Origin: Candidatus Staskawiczbacteria bacterium RIFCSPHIGHO2_02_FULL_34_10
GTDB taxonomy: Bacteria; Patescibacteriota; Minisyncoccia; Minisyncoccales; Staskawiczbacteraceae
Direction of reading: 5' to 3'
NCBI GenBank assembly: GCA_001821915.1
Contig: MHOR01000005.1
Coordinates: forward strand, 1,406-9,608
DNA length: 8,203 nt
Within the stretch, counting starts at the first letter, position 1, and every line of letters starts with the position of its first letter. A program made the translations under genes and the position numbers. Of this stretch, positions 4,250 through 8,203 are shown in pieces. The notes under the pieces were generated by a model. That model made no database searches. It saw only the letters and a list, made by a program, of their open reading frames with translations, and was not told where the DNA came from.

Positions 4250-5506
4250 ATGAATAAACAAACAGTAAATCCCCCACCAATTGAAGGGGAAATAACTTTT
4301 AATGGACTTGGCATAGCGCCAAAGATTTTTGATGTGCTTTTAAATTTGGGATTTAAAACCCCAACCTCAATACAACGCAAAGCAATCCCCGTAGCTATTG
4401 AAGGAAAAGATATTATTGGAATAGCTCAAACTGGCACAGGTAAAACCTTAGCTTTTGGTATTCCTTTAATTCAACAAATTTTAAAAACAGGCAAAGGAAA
4501 AGGATTAGTTATTCTACCAACTCGTGAATTAGCATTGCAAGTAAATGAATCTTTGCAAAAAATAGGCAGAAGTTTTGGCATAAAAACAGCCGTACTAATT
4601 GGAGGCGCGCCGATTTGGAATCAAACAAAATCACTTCGCGAAAATCCTCATATTATTATTGGAACTCCAGGAAGAATAACTGATCATCTTAACCAAAAAA
4701 ATTTAAGCTTGCATAATGTCACTGTTTTAGTATTAGATGAAGCAGATAGAATGTTTGATATGGGTTTTGCCGCGCAAATAAAAAAAATACTAAACGTTGT
4801 TCCTCAAAATAGGCAAACAATGCTTTTTTCGGCAACTATGCCAGATGATATTGTTAAAATTGCCAGCAATCATATGAAGCTCCCCCTTCGCGTAGAAATA
4901 GCAAGAGCCGGAACTACTGCCGCAAACGTTGAACACGAATTATTTGTTGTTAAAAAAGATCAAAAAAATCCTCTGTTAAAAAAACTACTCCAAGAATATA
5001 AAGGAAGCGTTTTAATCTTTTTAAGAATAAAATTTAATGCTAGGAAAGTTTGCAGTGACTTACGCAATAGCGGTATTTCTGCGGCAGAAATACACTCAAA
5101 CAGATCGCTTAATCAACGAAAAGAAGCCCTAGAAGGATTTAAAACTGGTAAATACAGAGTACTTGTTGCAACCGATATAGCATCGCGCGGAATAGATGTT
5201 AAGGGTATTGAACTAGTTATTAATTTTGACCTTCCTGAAAATCCGGAGGATTATGTTCATCGTATTGGAAGAACTGGCAGAGCCGGCATGGCAGGAAAAG
5301 CTATTTCTTTTGCCCTACCAGATCAAGGAAGTAAAGTAAGAGAAATTGAAAAATTAACTAGGCTTTATTTGCCTATTTCAAAATTACCTGATTTGCCACT
5401 TCATACAAATAATCAATTTACTAATCCAAGCATTACCAATAAAAACAACTATTATCCACAAAGAAGCAATCAATCAAAAAACTTCGGCTATAGAAAAAGG
5501 AGATAA
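4250..5506 (+). CDS. DEAD-box ATP-dependent RNA helicase (RhlE-like)
   Basis: This 418-residue protein unwinds RNA duplexes with ATP, typically in ribosome assembly, mRNA decay or cold adaptation. All core motifs are present: aromatic and Q motif around Phe17-Gln42, Walker A AQTGTGKT (59-66), PTREL (90-94), TPGR (139-142), DEAD (163-166), SAT (194-196), LVATDIASRGID (305-316) and HRIGRTGR (337-344). The second RecA domain carries IHSNRSLNQRKEALEGF, resembling RhlE; subfamily assignment is from memory of the family and moderate. Beyond the core there is only a 32-residue tail (387-418) that is Asn/Gln-rich and ends in YRKRR, likely an RNA-binding or condensate-prone tail. It is monocistronic, with its own promoter, and converges on obg. 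No Shine-Dalgarno motif precedes the ATG. Confidence 0.95.
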   Translation: MNKQTVNPPPIEGEITFNGLGIAPKIFDVLLNLGFKTPTSIQRKAIPVAIEGKDIIGIAQTGTGKTLAFGIPLIQQILKTGKGKGLVILPTRELALQVNESLQKIGRSFGIKTAVLIGGAPIWNQTKSLRENPHIIIGTPGRITDHLNQKNLSLHNVTVLVLDEADRMFDMGFAAQIKKILNVVPQNRQTMLFSATMPDDIVKIASNHMKLPLRVEIARAGTTAANVEHELFVVKKDQKNPLLKKLLQEYKGSVLIFLRIKFNARKVCSDLRNSGISAAEIHSNRSLNQRKEALEGFKTGKYRVLVATDIASRGIDVKGIELVINFDLPENPEDYVHRIGRTGRAGMAGKAISFALPDQGSKVREIEKLTRLYLPISKLPDLPLHTNNQFTNPSITNKNNYYPQRSNQSKNFGYRKRR

Positions 5507-5555
5507 GTTATTCATATAAGAGTTTTTCCCCTAATAATATTTCACCTTCAATTAC

Positions 5556-5577
5556 AAAATAGACTTCTGCCTATTTT
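5556..5577 (+). terminator. Weak AT-rich hairpin after the helicase
   Basis: AAAATAG (5556-5562) and CTATTTT (5571-5577) form a 7-bp stem over an eight-base loop, about 50 bases past the helicase stop. The A/T-rich stem and short T-run make it a weak terminator candidate. Confidence 0.35.
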
Positions 5578-5579
5578 AT

Positions 5580-5671
5580 AAAAATTAGGCTGTGGCCCAA
5601 AAAAATTGTTCCAGTTATATTTTGTCTAATATAACTTCAACAATTATTTTTCGGTCCTCGCTCTAATTTTT
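5580..5671. repeat. Nested 92-base palindrome between convergent genes
   Basis: Four arm pairs nest about one centre: AAAAATTAG (5580-5588) with CTAATTTTT (5663-5671), AAAA (5599-5602) with TTTT (5647-5650), AATTGTT (5604-5610) with AACAATT (5639-5645), and AGTTATATT (5613-5621) with AATATAACT (5628-5636). A GC-richer, mostly unpaired segment (5589-5598 and 5651-5662) interrupts the arms. It holds the bidirectional terminator and may be a dispersed palindromic element. Confidence 0.55.
5599..5650 (-). terminator. Bidirectional terminator for obg and the helicase
   Basis: The core stem pairs 5604-5621 with 5628-5645 around a six-base loop, with a small internal mismatch. On the minus strand it is followed by seven consecutive T (5605-5599), 34 bases past the obg stop. 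On the plus strand it is followed by A then five T, so it can also end helicase transcripts. Confidence 0.7.
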
Positions 5672-5683
5672 ATTTAAAATCCA

Positions 5684-6652
5684 TCAAAAGTTCTTTTGTA
5701 ATTGAAGGTGATTAAGTATTTTTTTTACAACTTCAATGCTTTTTTCATCTGCAATTGAAATTGGAATAATTTCTTTATCTATTTTTTTAAAATTATTTTT
5801 TATTTTTAAAATATCTCCTTTTGTCACTTCGTCACTTTTACTTAAAAAAATACATTCTGTCTTTTTTAAAAGCAATTTATTATATAATTCTAATTCTTTT
5901 CTTACAACTCTATAATCCTCAATAGGATTTAATGATTCAGCCGAAATTAGGTGAAACAATACTTTGGTGCGTTCTATATGCTGTAAAAATTTAATGCCAA
6001 GTCCCTTGCCCGTTGCGGCTCCTTCTATAATGCCCGGTATATCTCCTAATATTAAGTCAAAATAAACTCCTAAATTAGGTTCTAGTGTTGTAAATGGGTA
6101 ATTTGCTACTTTAACGCTGGCATTGGTAAGTATATTAAGAAGGCTAGACTTCCCAACATTAGGCAAACCAATAAATCCTACATCGGCAATCATTTTTAAC
6201 TCAAGGCGTAAATTAAAAAATTCTCCCTCTCTTCCTTTTTCAAATTCTTTAGGAGTTGTATTAATTGCTGATCTAAAAAGAAAATTTCCTCTGCCTCCCC
6301 TGCCTCCCTTTGCTATCAATTCAGTCTGCCCTATTTTTGTAATTTCAATATCTCTTTTATTATCAAGATTATGAATAACGGTTCCAACTGGCACAAATAA
6401 AATTAAATCCTCGCCATCGTGGCCGTCATTAAACTGAAACTTTCCATCTTGACCATCATCTGCCCTCAAATCTTTTTTAAAACGAAAAAACCTTAAAGCT
6501 CCAATATCAGAAACTCCCTTCATAAATATACTTCCCCCTCTTCCGCCACTGCCGCCAGTAGGTCCCAAAGACATTTTGGTTTTATTAAATCTTACTGTTC
6601 CATTTCCCCCTTTGCCTCCGGCAACTGTAATTATTACATCGTCAATTATCAT
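5684..6652 (-). CDS. obg: GTPase Obg/CgtA, ribosome assembly factor
   Basis: Obg binds the large ribosomal subunit and couples GTP level to ribosome maturation and stress. The 322-residue protein has the glycine-rich Obg fold (1-157; GGKGGNG, GGSGGRGG, KGGRGGRGN) followed by the G domain. G1 is GLPNVGKS (162-169), switch I holds YPFTTLEPNLG (185-195), and G3 is DIPGIIEGAATGKGLG (204-219). G4 is SKSD (271-274) rather than the usual NKxD, and the G5 region is PISIADEK (297-304). The stretch between PNLG and DIPG is about five residues shorter than in typical Obg. The C-terminal OCT domain is absent, which is common in the family. The start MIIDDV matches the family N-terminus. It lies 11 bases after hsdS on the same strand, so it is probably cotranscribed; no Shine-Dalgarno motif is seen. 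Confidence 0.96.
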   Translation of the reverse strand: MIIDDVIITVAGGKGGNGTVRFNKTKMSLGPTGGSGGRGGSIFMKGVSDIGALRFFRFKKDLRADDGQDGKFQFNDGHDGEDLILFVPVGTVIHNLDNKRDIEITKIGQTELIAKGGRGGRGNFLFRSAINTTPKEFEKGREGEFFNLRLELKMIADVGFIGLPNVGKSSLLNILTNASVKVANYPFTTLEPNLGVYFDLILGDIPGIIEGAATGKGLGIKFLQHIERTKVLFHLISAESLNPIEDYRVVRKELELYNKLLLKKTECIFLSKSDEVTKGDILKIKNNFKKIDKEIIPISIADEKSIEVVKKILNHLQLQKNF

Positions 6653-6663
6653 ATTATGAATTC

Positions 6664-7989
6664 TTATTGCTCAATTAGTTTTTCTACTTTTTGTTTTGCT
6701 TCTTCTAATAATTCTTTTGCTTTTTTTCGAGCCTGATGAGATTTTCTTACTAAATCCGCAATTTTTTGTTGAATATCACTATTTAATTTCGGCAATATAA
6801 TTCTTTTTAGCGAAGAACTTGGTATTGCCGTTAAAATTGTGCCTTGCGCCTCTCTTTTTAATAATGCTTTTATAATGATAGATTTTATTAAAATTAAATT
6901 TACTTCTGGTTGAAAGTACTTTTCTCTTAAAATAAAAAATCCCGTAGAGCCAACTAAATCCTTAATGTCTTTATTTATTAAAGCAACTTTATTTGTTGAA
7001 CCTTCAACAGAGGAAACAATTACATCGTTTTTTTGTAATTTCATTTTCGCTCTACTTGGTAAATCTTTTCCTTTTATTATTTGAATATCATCAACTATTC
7101 CTAAATTTTCGTTCACATCAGCTAATTCAATATATTTATATTCTTTTTCTGGATTAACCTCTATCTTCATATTTGATATCTCAATTAAATTATCAAAACT
7201 ATCAAAACCATTTTTATAGTTTTTAATTTTTGAAATTAACTTTTCGTATTTTAACTGAAAATACTCTGCATCAATGCGGTAAGCTTTCTTAACTTCTGAT
7301 AAATTAACGATAGAAAATAGATTTTCCTCATTTTTAAAATCTTTTAATCCTAACTCTTCCAAAAGTAAATTTTCAGCTTGAGAATAAAATAATTTTGAAT
7401 TTTCTATAAAATTTTCTGATTGATTTATAATTTTTTCAAAATAAATCTGTTCATTATTTGAAATTTTAGGTACTTTCAACGCATTTAAATTTTCTCTGCT
7501 AATCAATGGTCGCGCACTTCCTTTTTCTATTTGTTCCATTAACAAATAACCGACTTCTGAATTTAGTAAAACTGAGACATAAAAAGGATTTATACCCTTA
7601 ATTTTAATTCTAATCACATTGTCGCTGAACGTGGAATTTTGGAAATTTTTAGTTACAACAGAACTATTCCCAACGCCTTCGCCAACCCTTACAAATAACA
7701 AATCTCCATAATCAAGTTTTGGATGATTTTTTACGTCTGTAAAACTCAAACCATTTTCATCAATTATTATCGGTCTTACATTTTGAGTTCTAATAAATTT
7801 TATATAGTTATTATTCGCAGTTTGATTAAGATTTTTACCACTTCCAAATTCAACAATAATATCTTCAAAACTTAATGAATTTTTTTCTATAATATTTCTT
7901 AGTTTCAAAAACTCTGGCTGATAATATTCAGCATCCATTCTCAAAGCCCCTTCAAGCTGCGATTTTTTAATTATTGAATAAGTAATCAT
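6664..7989 (-). CDS. hsdS: Type I restriction-modification specificity subunit (HsdS)
   Basis: HsdS selects the bipartite DNA target for a type I methyltransferase or restriction complex. The 441-residue protein has two target recognition domains and two helical spacers. The first half starts RMDAEYYQPEF (17-27), has YGDLLFVRVGEG (94-105) and GSARPLISRENL (157-168), then a central helix ending LLLEELGL (208-215). The second half repeats this with RIDAEYFQLKY (238-248), KNDVIVSSVEGS (320-331), GTILTAIPSSSL (383-394) and a Lys/Glu-rich C-terminal coiled coil (405-441). Length and order are normal for a full two-domain HsdS. Neither HsdM nor HsdR is in the window; they may lie upstream beyond base 8203 or be absent. 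The gene follows the small membrane protein by six bases and precedes obg by 11, an unusual housekeeping partner. The ATG start places the first conserved segment at the N-terminus as expected. Confidence 0.93.
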   Translation of the reverse strand: MITYSIIKKSQLEGALRMDAEYYQPEFLKLRNIIEKNSLSFEDIIVEFGSGKNLNQTANNNYIKFIRTQNVRPIIIDENGLSFTDVKNHPKLDYGDLLFVRVGEGVGNSSVVTKNFQNSTFSDNVIRIKIKGINPFYVSVLLNSEVGYLLMEQIEKGSARPLISRENLNALKVPKISNNEQIYFEKIINQSENFIENSKLFYSQAENLLLEELGLKDFKNEENLFSIVNLSEVKKAYRIDAEYFQLKYEKLISKIKNYKNGFDSFDNLIEISNMKIEVNPEKEYKYIELADVNENLGIVDDIQIIKGKDLPSRAKMKLQKNDVIVSSVEGSTNKVALINKDIKDLVGSTGFFILREKYFQPEVNLILIKSIIIKALLKREAQGTILTAIPSSSLKRIILPKLNSDIQQKIADLVRKSHQARKKAKELLEEAKQKVEKLIEQ

Positions 7990-7995
7990 TTATAT

Positions 7996-8196
7996 TTATT
8001 CTTTGAAATAAAAATGAATAGCAGTACCGAGCAAGCCAGATAATGCTCCCAACACTAAAATCAAATCAAGTAAATCTCTAAAAGTAATTTTTTCGAAAAA
8101 AACTAAAAAGCTACCCAGAGATAAGAATACTATGTATAAAATACCAATAAGCCAAACTAACTTATTTGCAATTTTTTCACGAGAATTTTCCCGCAA
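7996..8196 (-). CDS. Small two-helix membrane protein, start uncertain
   Basis: No family is recognised. The visible 66 residues have a charged N-terminus (RENSREKIANK), two transmembrane helices (about 13-34 and 40-62) joined by a short loop with Lys, Arg and Asp, and a C-terminal HFYFKE. The proposed start is TTG at 8196-8194. AGGTG lies just upstream, at close spacing, which supports it. However, the frame stays open to the window edge, so the gene may begin outside and this could be the C-terminal end of a longer protein. It is six bases upstream of hsdS on the same strand and probably in its operon. Any link to restriction-modification is only positional. Confidence 0.6.
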   Translation of the reverse strand: MRENSREKIANKLVWLIGILYIVFLSLGSFLVFFEKITFRDLLDLILVLGALSGLLGTAIHFYFKE

Positions 8197-8198
8197 AA

Positions 8199-8203
8199 CA
8201 CCT
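8199..8203 (-). promoter_or_regulatory. Possible Shine-Dalgarno for the TTG-start gene
   Basis: The minus strand reads AGGTG (8203-8199), with the AGG ending four bases before the TTG codon. It is the best anti-Shine-Dalgarno match in front of any gene in the window and is the main reason for choosing that start. The spacing is shorter than ideal. Confidence 0.35.

Noticed and set aside
5452..5460. Second TTATCCACA DnaA-box match
   Set aside because: It lies inside the helicase coding sequence (Tyr-Pro-Gln codons of the tail) and is best explained as chance.
6123..6374. 83-residue plus-strand open frame inside obg
   Set aside because: Antisense to the Obg G1 and glycine-rich region; its proline-rich stretches are just the complement of Gly codons.

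Overview
The window is AT-rich and has short operons, AT-only leaders with almost no Shine-Dalgarno motifs, and small domain-minimal proteins. Examples are a 65-residue cold-shock protein, a 322-residue Obg with no C-terminal extension domain, and a single-domain response regulator. This combination, and the general look of the Obg, cold-shock and histidine-kinase sequences, suggests a Candidate Phyla Radiation (Patescibacteria/Parcubacteria-like) genome. That placement is inference: there is no rRNA or other decisive marker here.

Layout. Positions 1-86 hold terminator sequence. A minus-strand cold-shock gene (87-284) follows, then a 431-base non-coding stretch (285-715) rich in nested inverted repeats. 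A minus-strand seven-helix membrane protein of unknown function (716-1435) ends at a strong symmetrical hairpin. It is divergent from a plus-strand sensory operon: a 90-residue unknown protein (1634-1906), a membrane-anchored GAF-PAS hybrid-free histidine kinase (1927-3666) and a receiver-only response regulator (3745-4110), closed by an intrinsic terminator. The divergent promoter region carries an extended -10 on each strand, a perfect palindrome and a perfect DnaA-box 9-mer. A DEAD-box RNA helicase with its own TTGACA promoter (4250-5506) comes next. It converges on a minus-strand operon across a 177-base gap that contains a large nested palindrome. That operon reads, in transcription order, a small two-helix membrane protein (7996-8196, perhaps 5'-incomplete), a type I restriction-modification specificity subunit HsdS (6664-7989), and the Obg/CgtA GTPase (5684-6652).

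Function. Three genes serve RNA and ribosome metabolism (cold-shock protein, helicase, Obg). Three form a phosphorelay whose output is probably protein-protein, because the regulator has no DNA-binding domain. HsdS implies DNA methylation or restriction, but no HsdM or HsdR is present in the window. No CRISPR array, transposase, tRNA or rRNA was seen. I did not find an obviously complete new defence or mobile system. The best leads are the unknown 90-residue protein fused by operon structure to the kinase, the His-rich duplicated membrane protein facing it, and the palindromic intergenic elements.
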